Part shown: piece after piece, positions 49,476-58,819 of the stretch
How the letters are laid out: every line of letters begins with the position of its first letter
How positions within the stretch are numbered: the first letter of the stretch is position 1
Assembly (NCBI GenBank): GCA_963849115.1
Contig: CAWKGK010000009.1
Span: 496,001 to 560,000 of the forward strand
Length of the DNA: 64,000 nucleotides
Reading direction: 5' to 3'
Source of the DNA: JACDAL01 sp963849115
Lineage (GTDB): Bacteria > Actinomycetota > CADDZG01 > WHSQ01
Program-made: the position numbers and the translations under genes
Notes under the pieces: model-generated
Told to the model about the DNA's origin: nothing
Database searches by the model: none
Seen by the model: only the letters and a program-made list of their open reading frames with translations

Positions 49476-50378
49476 ATGACCGGAGCCCGTTTCGGCGAAG
49501 TCATCACCGCGATGGTGACGCCGTTCGCAGTGGACGGTTCACTCGACGTCAAGGCGGCGCGCGGCCTGGCCGCCCACCTCGTTGAGCACTCTTCTCAGGG
49601 CCTGGTCGTATGCGGCACGACCGGTGAGTCTCCGACGCTGACGACCAGGGAGAAACTGGCACTCTTCGAAAACGTCTGCGAGGAGGTCGGGGACTCTGCC
49701 ACGGTCATCGCCGGCACCGGGACGTACGACACGGCCGAGTCCATTGCGCTCACCAAGGAAGCGGCGGCGATCGGGGTGGACGCCTGCCTGGTCGTTACTC
49801 CCTACTACTCCAAGCCCCCTCAAAACGCGCTGAGGGCGCACTTCCTCGCCCTCGCGGAGGCCTCCGAGGTGCCCCTGATCTGCTACGACATTCCCGGCCG
49901 CACGTCCCGGCGCATCGAGCGAGCGACGTTGGTCGAGCTGGCCTCTCACGAGCGCATCGTGGCGGTCAAGGACGCAGTCGGGGACCCCTCCGAGACGGCC
50001 CGGCTGCGGGCGGAGTTGAACGCCCACGGCCACCCTGACTTCGAGATCTACTCGGGCGACGACCCCCTACTGCTGCCCCACCTCGCCGCCGGTGCCGTGG
50101 GGGTCATCTCGGTGTGCGCCCACCTCGTCGGGGGCCGCCTCAAGGCGATCTTCGATGCCTGGAACCGGGGCGACATCGCCACTGCCCGCTCTGTCTACCT
50201 CGAGCTGATGCCGCTGATGTCTGTGATCATGACGATCACGACCAGCCCCATACCCGTGAAGGCCGCCCTCGCGATGCTGGGCTTCGAGGTCGGTGAGCCA
50301 CGGCTCCCGCTGGTCCCGGCGACTCCCGAGGAGGAGAAGGCAATCCGCTCCGCGCTCACGGCCGCGTCGCTGCTTTGA
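49476..50378 (+). CDS. dapA: 4-hydroxy-tetrahydrodipicolinate synthase
   Basis: 300 residues from ATG 49476 with ACAGGAGG upstream. The Schiff-base Lys is in ERIVAVKDAVGDPS, the Thr pair in VVCGTTGESPTL, and the Tyr residues in VTPYYSKPPQ and ICYDIPGRTS. It condenses pyruvate with aspartate semialdehyde, the entry to diaminopimelate and lysine. It overlaps rnj by TTGA. Confidence 0.96.
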   Translation: MTGARFGEVITAMVTPFAVDGSLDVKAARGLAAHLVEHSSQGLVVCGTTGESPTLTTREKLALFENVCEEVGDSATVIAGTGTYDTAESIALTKEAAAIGVDACLVVTPYYSKPPQNALRAHFLALAEASEVPLICYDIPGRTSRRIERATLVELASHERIVAVKDAVGDPSETARLRAELNAHGHPDFEIYSGDDPLLLPHLAAGAVGVISVCAHLVGGRLKAIFDAWNRGDIATARSVYLELMPLMSVIMTITTSPIPVKAALAMLGFEVGEPRLPLVPATPEEEKAIRSALTAASLL

Positions 50379-52039
50379 GCTCCCCCCAGGAGGGGTCGAC
50401 GCGGATCGTGTTCCTCGGGGGCCTGGGGGAGGTCGGGCGCAACATGATGGCGCTCGAGTCCTCCGGGCGCCTCCTGGTCATCGACTGCGGTCTGTCCTTT
50501 CCCACCGAGGAGATGCTCGGCGTCGATCTGGTGCTCCCCGATTTCTCCTATGTCTCCGAGCGAGCGGACTCGTGCGAGGGAGTGGTGTTGACGCACGGCC
50601 ACGAGGATCACGTGGGCGCGCTGTCGTGGTTTCTGCGCGCGGTGGACGTGCCCGTCTACGGGACTCCGCTCACGCTGGGGATCGCTCGGCGACGCTTGGA
50701 CGAGTTCGGGGTGGCTGCCGACTTCAGGCAGATATCGGACGCCGATCGCCTCGAGCTGGGGCCTTTTCAGTGCGGCTTTCTGGCCGTTTCCCATTCGATC
50801 CCGGACTCGGTGGCCCTCGTGATCGAGTCGCCCGGGGGCAGGATCCTGTACACCGGCGACTACAAGCTCGACGACGCTCCCATCGATGGCCGCAAGACCG
50901 ATATCGAGGGCTTCCGCAGGACCGGCGAGCAGGGCGTCGACTTGATGCTATCTGACTCCACCAACGCGATGTCCCCCGGCCGCACGCAGTCCGAGTCGGT
51001 GGTGAGGGAAAAGTTGAATGCAGTTTTCACCGCGGCCCCCCGCCGCATCATCGTCGCCTGCTTCGCTTCGAACCTCCATCGCATACAGCAGGTGTGCGAG
51101 GCGGCCGAGGCAAGCGGGCGCCGAGTCGCGTTCGTGGGGCGCTCGATGATCGCCAACGCCGAGGTGGGTCGCGACCTGGGACATCTGGATGTCGACGACA
51201 CCACGATTATCGGGATCGATGAGCTGGACAGTTACCCTCCCGAGAAGACGGTGGTGATCTGTACCGGCTCCCAGGGCGAGCCGCTGTCGGCTCTGTCACT
51301 CATTGCGGCGCGCGAGCACAAGTTGGTGCGCGTGGAGCCTTCGGATGTCGTCGTGCTTTCGGCCAGCGCCATTCCCGGTAACGAGTCTGCCGTCCATCGT
51401 GTCATCAACGAGTTGTACCGATCGGGAGCCGAGGTCCACACCGCGGAGTCGAGCGCAGTCCACGTCTCCGGCCACGCCTCGGCAGACGAGCTTGCCGAGC
51501 TGATCACGCTGGTCTCTCCTCGGCACTTCTGCCCCGTCCACGGTGAGTACCGGCACCTCTCCACCCATGCCCGCATCGCGCGGGAATCTGGTGTGGCGGC
51601 GAAGGACATCACGATCGTGGAGGACGGAGACGTACTGGTGCTCGATTCGGGGAGGGTCCGGAGGGGCGACAGGGTGCGTGCGGGCATGGTCCTGGTGGAC
51701 GGGCTGGGCGTCGGAGACGTCGGGCCGGTCGTGCTGCGCGACCGGCGCCACCTGGCCGAGGACGGCATCCTCGTGTGCGTGCTCACGATCGACTCGCAGA
51801 CCGGCGAGATCCTGGCCGGGCCCGATCTCATCAGCCGAGGCTTCGTGTTCATGGACAACTCGAGGGACTTCTTGGACGAGGCCTCCGACGGCGTGTACGC
51901 GGCGCTGGAGGGTCTCGAGGCGGACAAGGTGACCGACTGGAGCGCGATCAAGAAGGCCTGCCGGCGCTCCCTGGGCGAGTTCGTGTGGACTCGGACCCGC
52001 CGCCGCCCCATGATCCTGCCGCTGATCACCGAGATCTAG
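50375..52039 (+). CDS. rnj: Ribonuclease J
   Basis: 554 residues, start TTG 50375 within the dapA stop. The metallo-beta-lactamase/beta-CASP fold is shown by GGLGEVGRNMMALESSGRLLVIDCGLSFP, the zinc motif LTHGHEDHVGAL, YTGDYKLDDAPIDG, DSTNAMSPGRTQSE and the beta-CASP ending HVSGHASADEL...CPVHGEYRHL. RNase J has 5'-exo and endonuclease activity in mRNA decay and rRNA maturation. The dapA-rnj order is typical of actinobacteria. Confidence 0.96.
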   Translation: MSSPQEGSTRIVFLGGLGEVGRNMMALESSGRLLVIDCGLSFPTEEMLGVDLVLPDFSYVSERADSCEGVVLTHGHEDHVGALSWFLRAVDVPVYGTPLTLGIARRRLDEFGVAADFRQISDADRLELGPFQCGFLAVSHSIPDSVALVIESPGGRILYTGDYKLDDAPIDGRKTDIEGFRRTGEQGVDLMLSDSTNAMSPGRTQSESVVREKLNAVFTAAPRRIIVACFASNLHRIQQVCEAAEASGRRVAFVGRSMIANAEVGRDLGHLDVDDTTIIGIDELDSYPPEKTVVICTGSQGEPLSALSLIAAREHKLVRVEPSDVVVLSASAIPGNESAVHRVINELYRSGAEVHTAESSAVHVSGHASADELAELITLVSPRHFCPVHGEYRHLSTHARIARESGVAAKDITIVEDGDVLVLDSGRVRRGDRVRAGMVLVDGLGVGDVGPVVLRDRRHLAEDGILVCVLTIDSQTGEILAGPDLISRGFVFMDNSRDFLDEASDGVYAALEGLEADKVTDWSAIKKACRRSLGEFVWTRTRRRPMILPLITEI

Positions 52040-52080
52040 GGGGCGGGCCGGTCCGGCCCCGGCCCGGACCGACTCTGGAC

Positions 52081-52168
52081 CAGCCAACGGCTCGGGGGCT
52101 GGGAGTAAACCGTCGCGCGTCAGCCACCGATTTGGGTGGTTGCCGGTAGACCGTCGCACTTCAGCCAC
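52081..52168 (-). repeat. Tandem intergenic element, two 41-bp units plus a partial third
   Basis: On the minus strand, units start at 52168 (GTGGCTGAAGTGCGACGG) and 52127 (GTGGCTGACGCGCGACGG), period 41; a partial GTTGGCTG begins at 52087. The first unit matches the element at 34843 at 30 of 36 positions. It lies 42 nt after the rnj stop and upstream of the AT-rich ftsK promoter region. Confidence 0.72.
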
Positions 52169-52206
52169 GCTTCGGGGGGCCGATAGGGCCCGCGAACCCC
52201 CTTCCC

Positions 52207-52262
52207 GTGTTTTTCGTGATAAATACTGTTACTGAAGTTGCTAGAGTGATACAACATCCCTC
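52207..52262 (+). promoter_or_regulatory. AT-rich upstream region of ftsK
   Basis: The segment from GTGTTTTTCGTGATAAATAC to GATACAACATCC is the most AT-rich stretch of the window and sits just before the ftsK ribosome site GGAAGGAG. It probably contains the promoter; I could not assign -35/-10 hexamers with confidence. Confidence 0.4.
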
Positions 52263-52277
52263 ACCGGAAGGAGCGAG

Positions 52278-54692
52278 TTGGCAACACGGACCCGCAAGCG
52301 GCCCGCCCCTAAGGGGGGCCGCGCGCCGTCTCGCCGACCCCGTTCCTCCTCCGCTGCAAACCCACCTCGCGCCGGCGGAGCTCGGGCACGGCCCCGCCCG
52401 AGCTCCGCACGCCGGCGCTCCCCTGCCTCCCGCTCCCGGCGGCATCGGGTGCGCACCACTGTGAGGGCCGTCGTCCGCGCCGCGTTGTGGACCGGGCGCG
52501 CCGTCCGCTGGACGGCGCTCACCACCATCGCCGCCCCGGTGGAGATCTGGGGTGTTCTGCTGATTCTCGCGGGCGCTTTGGCGGGCGCCGCCACTTATAC
52601 CGCCGGTGGAGGGCCCGCCGGCTCCGCCCTTCGCCACGGTCTCTCTCTCACCGGCGGCCGCCTCGTCTTCTTCGCTCCCGTGATGCTGACTGCGCTCGGA
52701 CTGCTCGTGATAGTGCCGCGCCTTCGCCCCCACGCGGGGCGGATAGCGGTCGGCCTGGTGATGTGCTCGGTGGCGCTGGCCGGAATGGTGCACCTCGCCC
52801 GGGGCAACAAGCCGGTGACGGTGGCGCTGGAAAAGCTGCAGCGCGCGGGCGGCATCGTGGGGGCGCTGGTCGCCAAGCCCCTGTCCCACTTCGCCGGCGA
52901 GTGGGTGGCTGCGGCTGCAGTGATCGTTCTGGGCCTGGTCGGCGTGATGGTCGTGACGCGCACTCCAGCGTCGCGTTTGGCGGGTTGGGCTCGTCAAGCG
53001 GCGTCCGCCACCGCGGCCTTCTGCCGCGCGCTGGTGTCCGGTGCCCATCCCGAGTCCCGGGAGGAACCGACCGAGGAGAACGACGAACATCCGGCCGCCG
53101 CACCAGAGGGGGACGGCCTTGTGGCCGAACAGACGGCGCTGCCGCTTCAAGGCGACCGGCAGCCCGAGGCAGGCGAAGCCGGCTCTCCACTCACGAACGG
53201 CGGCGATCGGCGGGGGGCCGCCCCGAAGGAGACGTCCAAGGGAGGCGCCGGACGCGGCTACAGCCTGCCGCCGCTGAGCTTGCTCGAAACCGCCGCCCCC
53301 CAGCGCGTGTCGCAGCGGTCCGTCGACCAGATGACGAGAGTGCTGGAGGCGACTTTCGAAGAGTTCAAGGTCGACGCGTCGGTGATGGGGCATACCGCGG
53401 GCCCGACCGTGACGCGTTTTGAGGTCGAGCTCGGCCCCGGAGTCAAGGTGAGCAGCGTCTTGTCGCTGGCGAATGAGATCAAGTACGCTCTGGCTTCCGG
53501 CGAACTGCGCTTCTTGGCCCCGATCCCAGGCCGCAGCGCGATCGGGATCGAGGTCCCGAATCACAGCCGGCAGGTGGTAACCCTGGGAGACATCCTCAGC
53601 TCGCCCGAGGCGCGCGCCGGCTCTCATCCCCTGGTGGTCCCGCTGGGCTCTGATGTCTCGGGCAAACCGATACTCGAGAATCTCTCCGACATGCCGCACC
53701 TGCTGATTGCGGGCGCCACCAACTCGGGGAAGTCCTCCTGTATCAACTCGATCATCACCTCGTTGCTGCTGCGGGCCACGCCCGACGAGGTGCGCCTGAT
53801 GCTGATCGACCCCAAGCGCGTCGAGCTGACGCACTTCGCAGGTGTGCCCCACCTGCTCACCCCCGTCGTCACTGTTCCCAAGAAAGCGGCCTCGGCCCTC
53901 AACTGGGTAGTGCGCGAGATGGAGATGCGTTACGAAGCCTTGGCTCACTATGGCATGCGCAATCTCGAGCTCTACAACCTCGCTGTTGATTCGGACTCCG
54001 TCCCCCGACGGTCAGAGGAGGAGCCGGAGCCCACGCGCTTCTCCTACATCGTGGTTGTGATCGACGAGCTCTCCGACCTGATGATGGTTGCACCCCGCGA
54101 TGTCGAGGCCGCAATCTGCCGCATCGCGCAGATGGCCAGGGCGGTGGGGATCCACCTGATTGTTGCTACGCAACGTCCGTCGGTGAACGTAGTGACGGGA
54201 CTTATCAAGGCAAACATCCCGTCGCGGCTCGCCTTCAGTGTTGCGTCTCAGCAAGACTCGCGCGTGATTCTCGACCAGGGCGGCGCCGACAAGCTCATAG
54301 GACGCGGCGATATGTTGTTCTTGCACGCGAACGCGTCAAAAGCGGCGCGCATTCAAGGTTCGTGGGTGACGGAGAAGGAGGTTGCGGCGGTGGTAGGTCA
54401 TGTGCGGCGGCAGGCCGACCCTCGTTACGACGAGGCGATCACCGCGCAAGAGGCAGGCGCGACGATGTCTGAGTCGCTTGCAGACTCGGACGACGATCTT
54501 CTCGACGAGGCACTCGAGCTGGTGGTGCGCTCACAACTTGGCTCGACCTCGATGCTGCAACGCAAGCTCAAAGTCGGTTTCGCCCGCGCCGGGCGGCTCA
54601 TGGACCTCCTCGAGCGGCGCGGGGTGGTGGGCCCGTCGCAGGGTTCCAAGCCGCGCGTTGTCCTCATGGTCCCCGACGAGCTCGACACCTAA
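52278..54692 (+). CDS. ftsK: DNA translocase FtsK/SpoIIIE
   Basis: 804 residues from TTG 52278, with GGAAGGAG 5 nt upstream. A basic N-terminus of about 60 residues leads into four transmembrane helices (to about residue 235). A Glu/Ala/Pro linker, the alpha/beta motor domain (Walker A LLIAGATNSGKSSCINSI; Walker B YIVVVIDELSDLMM) and the C-terminal gamma winged helix (QLGSTSMLQRKLKVGFARAGRLMDLLERRGVVGP) follow. It pumps chromosomal DNA through the closing septum and activates XerCD; xerC is at 25568. Walker A has Asn where most homologs have Gly or Thr. Confidence 0.96.
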   Translation: MATRTRKRPAPKGGRAPSRRPRSSSAANPPRAGGARARPRPSSARRRSPASRSRRHRVRTTVRAVVRAALWTGRAVRWTALTTIAAPVEIWGVLLILAGALAGAATYTAGGGPAGSALRHGLSLTGGRLVFFAPVMLTALGLLVIVPRLRPHAGRIAVGLVMCSVALAGMVHLARGNKPVTVALEKLQRAGGIVGALVAKPLSHFAGEWVAAAAVIVLGLVGVMVVTRTPASRLAGWARQAASATAAFCRALVSGAHPESREEPTEENDEHPAAAPEGDGLVAEQTALPLQGDRQPEAGEAGSPLTNGGDRRGAAPKETSKGGAGRGYSLPPLSLLETAAPQRVSQRSVDQMTRVLEATFEEFKVDASVMGHTAGPTVTRFEVELGPGVKVSSVLSLANEIKYALASGELRFLAPIPGRSAIGIEVPNHSRQVVTLGDILSSPEARAGSHPLVVPLGSDVSGKPILENLSDMPHLLIAGATNSGKSSCINSIITSLLLRATPDEVRLMLIDPKRVELTHFAGVPHLLTPVVTVPKKAASALNWVVREMEMRYEALAHYGMRNLELYNLAVDSDSVPRRSEEEPEPTRFSYIVVVIDELSDLMMVAPRDVEAAICRIAQMARAVGIHLIVATQRPSVNVVTGLIKANIPSRLAFSVASQQDSRVILDQGGADKLIGRGDMLFLHANASKAARIQGSWVTEKEVAAVVGHVRRQADPRYDEAITAQEAGATMSESLADSDDDLLDEALELVVRSQLGSTSMLQRKLKVGFARAGRLMDLLERRGVVGPSQGSKPRVVLMVPDELDT

Positions 54693-54740
54693 GAATTCCC
54701 ATTCCGGACCTGTCGCCACGCGCACATCGCAGACGCCCCC

Positions 54741-54746
54741 TATACT
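54741..54746 (+). promoter_or_regulatory. Candidate -10 of the rodZ-like gene
   Basis: TATACT matches the TATAAT consensus at 5 of 6 positions, 45 nt before the ATG. No TTGACA-like hexamer lies at the right distance, so it may be an extended or activator-dependent promoter. Confidence 0.45.
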
Positions 54747-54791
54747 GAGCGCCCGTCAACGCGATGGGCGACCCGTAAAGCAGCGATCTAC

Positions 54792-55586
54792 ATGAGCAAG
54801 GCAGGCGCGGTTACGGAACCAACCTCGATCGGCGCCCGTCTGCGATCCGCCCGGCGACAGCGCCGGGTGAGCATCGAGCGGGCGGCAGAAGAAACCAAGA
54901 TTCGCTCGGACTACCTCATGCGAATGGAGTCCGACGACTTCGATTTCCTCGCGCCCGCATACGTGCGGGGGTTCCTGCGCTCCTACGCCCGCTTCCTCGA
55001 GGTGGATTCCGTACCTCTGACCGAGGAGCTCGAACGCCGGCACGGCAGCTTCAAGGCCGACACCTCTTCGATCGCCGCGATGGAGCGGCGCGTCCGGAAA
55101 GCCCCCAAGCAGCGCAAGCCCTCGGGGAACTGGAGCGTCGCCGCCGTGCTGGCGGCGAGCGCCCTGCTGTTCTTGGGAGTGTTGGGCCTGCTTCAGGGCG
55201 AGCCGCCCACGGACGAGCCGCCGGGAGTGAGCCGCAACGACAACCGGGGCGATCGGGGCGGGACCGAAGCGCAGCCGCAACGAACGCCGACTTCCTCGCC
55301 CAAGCCCACCCCGACGGAGACGCTTGCCTCCGTGGACGGCGTCAACCTCGAGATCGACGCCGTCCATGGTGAGTGCTGGATCGATGTCACTTCCGACGGC
55401 GCCAGCGCTTTCTCGGGAACCATTCCCATGGGAGAGAGCCGAACCTTCGAGGCGACCGACAAGATGACCGTGATACTGGGCCTGCCCTCGAGCGTCGAGC
55501 TCACCGTGAACGGCCGCAACCTCGGCATCCCCGGTGACGAGAACCCCATCACGATCCAGCTTCCCGGCGACATCGATTCGCTCTGA
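54792..55586 (+). CDS. rodZ: RodZ-like HTH membrane protein
   Basis: 264 residues. A Cro/C1-type HTH_25 domain (SIGARLRSARRQRRVSIERAAEETKIRSDYLMRMESDDFDFLAPAYVRGFLRSYARFL) precedes one transmembrane helix (WSVAAVLAASALLFLGVLGLL), a Pro/Thr linker and an extracytoplasmic DUF4115 domain (SVDGVNLEIDAVHGECWIDVTSDG...). This is the RodZ layout, linking the cytoskeleton to cell-wall synthesis. No mreB is in the window. In actinobacteria the gene commonly lies between ftsK and rimO, as here. Confidence 0.9.
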   Translation: MSKAGAVTEPTSIGARLRSARRQRRVSIERAAEETKIRSDYLMRMESDDFDFLAPAYVRGFLRSYARFLEVDSVPLTEELERRHGSFKADTSSIAAMERRVRKAPKQRKPSGNWSVAAVLAASALLFLGVLGLLQGEPPTDEPPGVSRNDNRGDRGGTEAQPQRTPTSSPKPTPTETLASVDGVNLEIDAVHGECWIDVTSDGASAFSGTIPMGESRTFEATDKMTVILGLPSSVELTVNGRNLGIPGDENPITIQLPGDIDSL

Positions 55587-55620
55587 TAACCGCTAGCCGC
55601 ACCGGAACGGGCCACCAGTC

Positions 55621-57018
55621 ATGTCGCGCGTCGCGTTAGTAACGCTCGGCTGCCCCAAGAACTCGGTCGACTCCGAAAGCCTCGGGGGCCTTCTTGCATC
55701 GTCGGGTCACGAGGTTTCGGACGAGGTTTCCTCCGCCGAAGTCGTCGTCGTCAACACGTGTGGTTTCATCGACGCCGCTCGCAGGGAGACCATCCAGGAA
55801 GTCTTGGACCTCGCCGAGCTCAAGGAGGAGGGGTCGCTCAAGGGTCTCGTGCTGACCGGATGCCTGGTGGCGAGAAGCGCCGAGGAGCTGGCCGACTCGC
55901 TGCCCGAGGTCGATGCCTTCGTCGACTTCGCCGCCTACCCGCGCATCTCCTCCATAGTCACCGACATCTCTGCCGGCACGCTCTCAGAGCGCGTCTACGG
56001 CGAACCCGGTACCCGCTTCGACCCGGCGTGGTGGGACCAAGCGCTGATTTCCACTGCGCGCGTGCGGTTCGGCCGTCTTCCCTGGTCCTACCTAAAAATC
56101 GCCGAAGGTTGCGATCGCGGCTGCACGTTCTGTGCCATCCCGCTGATGCGAGGGCGCTTCAGCTCCCGCAGCCCCGAGGCGATCGAAAACGAAGCGCGCA
56201 CGCTGGTGACCCAAGGCGTCTCCGAGCTCTCGCTCGTGAGCCAGGACTCGGTTCGCTGGGGGAGAGATCTCGGCGACGAACGCCTCGTTGATCTGCTGGC
56301 GCGGCTCGAGCGCATCGAGGGCCTTCGTCGCATCCGGCTCATGTATCTCCACCCCCAGGGAGTTACCGATGAGCTCGTCGATGCGATGTTGAGCTCGGAG
56401 GTCGTGACCCCCTATTTCGATCTCTCTCTCCAGCACGTTTCAGGGCGTGTGCTGCGCGGCATGGGCCGGCCGGGCAACAGTCGCCGCTTCGTTGCTCTTA
56501 TAGAGGGGATCAGGGCGCGCTCCCCGGTGGCCGGCATTCGCTCGAGTTTCATCGTGGGGTTTCCCTCGGAGCAAGAGGAGGACGTCTCAGAGCTGGAGTC
56601 CTTCATCTCCGAGGCAGGGCTAGACTGGATCGGCTGCTTCACCTACTCGCGCGAGTCCGGCACCCGCTCGTCCGACATGCCGGATCAGCTCCCCGAGGAG
56701 GTGATCTCAGAGCGCTTTGAGCGCGTGACCCGAGCTGCCGAGGTGGCGATGGAGGGCCGGGCGGCATCTCTTGAGGGCGAGGTGCTCGAGGTGCTCGCAG
56801 AACGCCACGAGCGCGCCGAGAACGTGTGGATCGGACGCTCGCACCGCGAGGCCCCCGAGATCGACGGCGACATTCGCTTCGAGGCCCCGACGACACTCGC
56901 CGTGGGGGACTATCTCGACGTCCTCGTGACCGAGGCTCGGGGGGCCGAGCTCGTGGGCGTGGCCGTGAACGAATCGCGTCATCCGCTCGTGCGAGCCGGC
57001 GGCCGGCTGGGGGCATGA
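55621..57018 (+). CDS. rimO: Ribosomal protein S12 methylthiotransferase RimO
   Basis: 465 residues. The UPF0004 domain has its three cluster Cys in TLGCPKNS, VVNTCGFID and VLTGCLVAR. The radical-SAM motif is EGCDRGCTFCAIP. RIRLMYLHPQGVTDELVDAML and YFDLSLQHVSGRVLRGMGRPGN follow, and a TRAM domain ends the protein. RimO beta-methylthiolates an Asp of S12. The stop overlaps cinA by ATGA. Confidence 0.95.
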   Translation: MSRVALVTLGCPKNSVDSESLGGLLASSGHEVSDEVSSAEVVVVNTCGFIDAARRETIQEVLDLAELKEEGSLKGLVLTGCLVARSAEELADSLPEVDAFVDFAAYPRISSIVTDISAGTLSERVYGEPGTRFDPAWWDQALISTARVRFGRLPWSYLKIAEGCDRGCTFCAIPLMRGRFSSRSPEAIENEARTLVTQGVSELSLVSQDSVRWGRDLGDERLVDLLARLERIEGLRRIRLMYLHPQGVTDELVDAMLSSEVVTPYFDLSLQHVSGRVLRGMGRPGNSRRFVALIEGIRARSPVAGIRSSFIVGFPSEQEEDVSELESFISEAGLDWIGCFTYSRESGTRSSDMPDQLPEEVISERFERVTRAAEVAMEGRAASLEGEVLEVLAERHERAENVWIGRSHREAPEIDGDIRFEAPTTLAVGDYLDVLVTEARGAELVGVAVNESRHPLVRAGGRLGA

Positions 57019-58250
57019 GGGCGGAGATAGTCGGCGTCGGGACCGAGCTTCTCCTGGGTCAGATCGCCAACACCAACGCGCAGAAGATCTCCTCGGATCT
57101 CGCCGCCATCGGCGTCGATGTCCTCTGGCACTCGGTCGTCGGCGACAACCTGGAGCGAATCGTGAACGTGCTCGGGCTTGCCCGTGAGCGTGCGGACGTG
57201 ATCGTGCTTACCGGGGGCCTGGGGCCGACGCCCGACGACATCACCTCGGAAGCGGTGTCGAGGCTGCTGGGTCGCCCGCTGCGCCGCGATGGGCGACTGG
57301 CGCAGATCATCCGGGAGAAGTTCGCCGCCATGAAGAGGGCCATGCCGGAGGCGAACCTCAAGCAGGCCGACCTGCCCGAGGGCGCCGTCCCGATCGAGGC
57401 CGAGGGGACCGCTCCCGGCTACTACATCGAGGACGGCAGCGCCTTGATCTTCGTTCTCCCCGGGGTGCCCTGGGAGATGGAGGCGATGCTCGAGAAGACG
57501 GTGGTGCCGCTGCTTGCGCTGAGAGCGGGAGCCGCGACCACGGTGAGCCGTGAGGTCGTGATCATCGGGCTGGGGGAGTCGAGCACCCATGAAGCGATCA
57601 CGGACCTGGTGGAGGCGCAGACGAATCCCACGATCGCCTACAGGGCGGAGGCCGGGCGGGTCAGGGTGCGAGTCACCGCCAAGGCGCAGGACCGCGCCGC
57701 GGCCGAGTCACTGATCGCTCCTCTCGAAACCGAGATCCGGGCCCGGCTCGGGGACCTCGCGCTGGGCCCGGAGGCCACTTCCCTGCCGGAGGCGCTCTCC
57801 GTCACCCTGCGGCAGCGGGGGGAGATCGTGGCGGTGGCGGAGTCCCTGACCGGAGGGCGCATCGCGGCCGAGCTCTCCGGACAACCGGGCTCGAGCGACT
57901 TCTTCGCGGGATCCCTGGTGTGTTACACGACCGCCTCCAAGGCCGCCGTCGCCCTGGTTCCAGAGGAGCTTCTCAAGCGCTGCGGCCCGGTTTCCGAAGA
58001 GGTCGCCGGGGCGCTGGCGACGGGCGCCGCGGCCCGCTTCGACGCAGCTCTGGGGCTCGGCGCGACCGGTGTAGCCGGCCCCGGCGCTCTGGATGGGCAG
58101 CCGGCCGGCACGATCTGCGTGGGCGCGGCCTACCGCTCCGCGGTGATAACTGGCCGCTTGCGCGGCTACGGGAGCCGGGCCAACGTCATGGCCATGGCCG
58201 TGACCGCCGCGCTCGACCTCGGCCGGCGCGCTCTCTCCCGCGAAGCGTGA
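57015..58250 (+). CDS. cinA: CinA-family protein (competence/damage-inducible; PncC domain)
   Basis: 411 residues from ATG 57015. The N-terminal MoCF-like domain (MRAEIVGVGTELLLGQIANTNAQ, LTGGLGPTPDDITSEAVSRLLGR, FVLPGVPWEMEAM) is joined to the C-terminal NMN-amidase domain (AVAESLTGGRIAAELSGQPGSSDFFAGSLVCYT, GATGVAGPGALDGQPAGT). The two domains hydrolyse ADP-ribose-type compounds and deamidate NMN in NAD salvage. It overlaps rimO and thpR, so the three form an operon. Confidence 0.95.
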   Translation: MRAEIVGVGTELLLGQIANTNAQKISSDLAAIGVDVLWHSVVGDNLERIVNVLGLARERADVIVLTGGLGPTPDDITSEAVSRLLGRPLRRDGRLAQIIREKFAAMKRAMPEANLKQADLPEGAVPIEAEGTAPGYYIEDGSALIFVLPGVPWEMEAMLEKTVVPLLALRAGAATTVSREVVIIGLGESSTHEAITDLVEAQTNPTIAYRAEAGRVRVRVTAKAQDRAAAESLIAPLETEIRARLGDLALGPEATSLPEALSVTLRQRGEIVAVAESLTGGRIAAELSGQPGSSDFFAGSLVCYTTASKAAVALVPEELLKRCGPVSEEVAGALATGAAARFDAALGLGATGVAGPGALDGQPAGTICVGAAYRSAVITGRLRGYGSRANVMAMAVTAALDLGRRALSREA

Positions 58251-58816
58251 CGGGGACCCTCCGGCTCTTCTTCGCAGTCGCCGTTCCTCTGGAGCTGCTT
58301 GAAGCTGTCCAGGAACGCTTGGCGGGCCTCAAGAGCGCCCTCCCGCAGGCGCGCTGGACCGCACCCGCCCATCAGCACCTGACGTGCAAGTTCCTCGGCG
58401 CAACTCCTGAGGATCGCGTGGAAGAGGTGAGGAGAACGGGGGCGGAGGTGGCGCGTGAGAACCAGGGGGCCGCCGTGTCATTGTCGGAGCTCGGTGCCTT
58501 CCCCAGCGCTCGCCGGGCTCGGGTTCTGTGGCTCGGCATCGACGACCCCGCATGCGTTCTGGCGGGTCTGGCGCGGGGCCTCAGCGAAGCACTCGAGCCC
58601 CTTGGCTTCGCCGCCGAGGCTCGGGCGTTCACGCCCCACCTCACGCTGGCCCGTTTCAAGTCCCCCGTGAAGCTTCCCTCGGATCTTGGGCTCGGCGGAG
58701 CCGCGTTGGGTCCCTTCGAGGTATCAGAGCTGGGGCTGTGGCGCAGCCATCTGAGCCCCAAGGGGGCTCGATACGAGCGTCTGGAGACGCTGCCGTTGGC
58801 CTCCGGCCGAGGGTAA
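58247..58816 (+). CDS. thpR: RNA 2',3'-cyclic phosphodiesterase (2H family)
   Basis: 189 residues from GTG 58247, inside the cinA stop. The two HxTx motifs that define the 2H fold are present: HLTCKFLG near residue 45 and PHLTLARF near residue 125, with LRLFFAVAVP at the start and GARYERLETLPL at the end. The enzyme opens 2',3'-cyclic phosphates on RNA; it was once called a 2'-5' RNA ligase. Confidence 0.94.
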   Translation: MTGTLRLFFAVAVPLELLEAVQERLAGLKSALPQARWTAPAHQHLTCKFLGATPEDRVEEVRRTGAEVARENQGAAVSLSELGAFPSARRARVLWLGIDDPACVLAGLARGLSEALEPLGFAAEARAFTPHLTLARFKSPVKLPSDLGLGGAALGPFEVSELGLWRSHLSPKGARYERLETLPLASGRG

Positions 58817-58819
58817 GGT
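58814..58819 (+). promoter_or_regulatory. Candidate -10 of the acetyltransferase gene
   Basis: TAAGGT straddles the thpR stop codon and ends 6 nt before ATG 58826, the same arrangement as other leaderless candidates here. Confidence 0.35.

Noticed and set aside
52161..53948. 595-codon minus-strand frame antisense to ftsK
   Set aside because: Long only because of high GC; the ftsK product on the other strand has all expected motifs.
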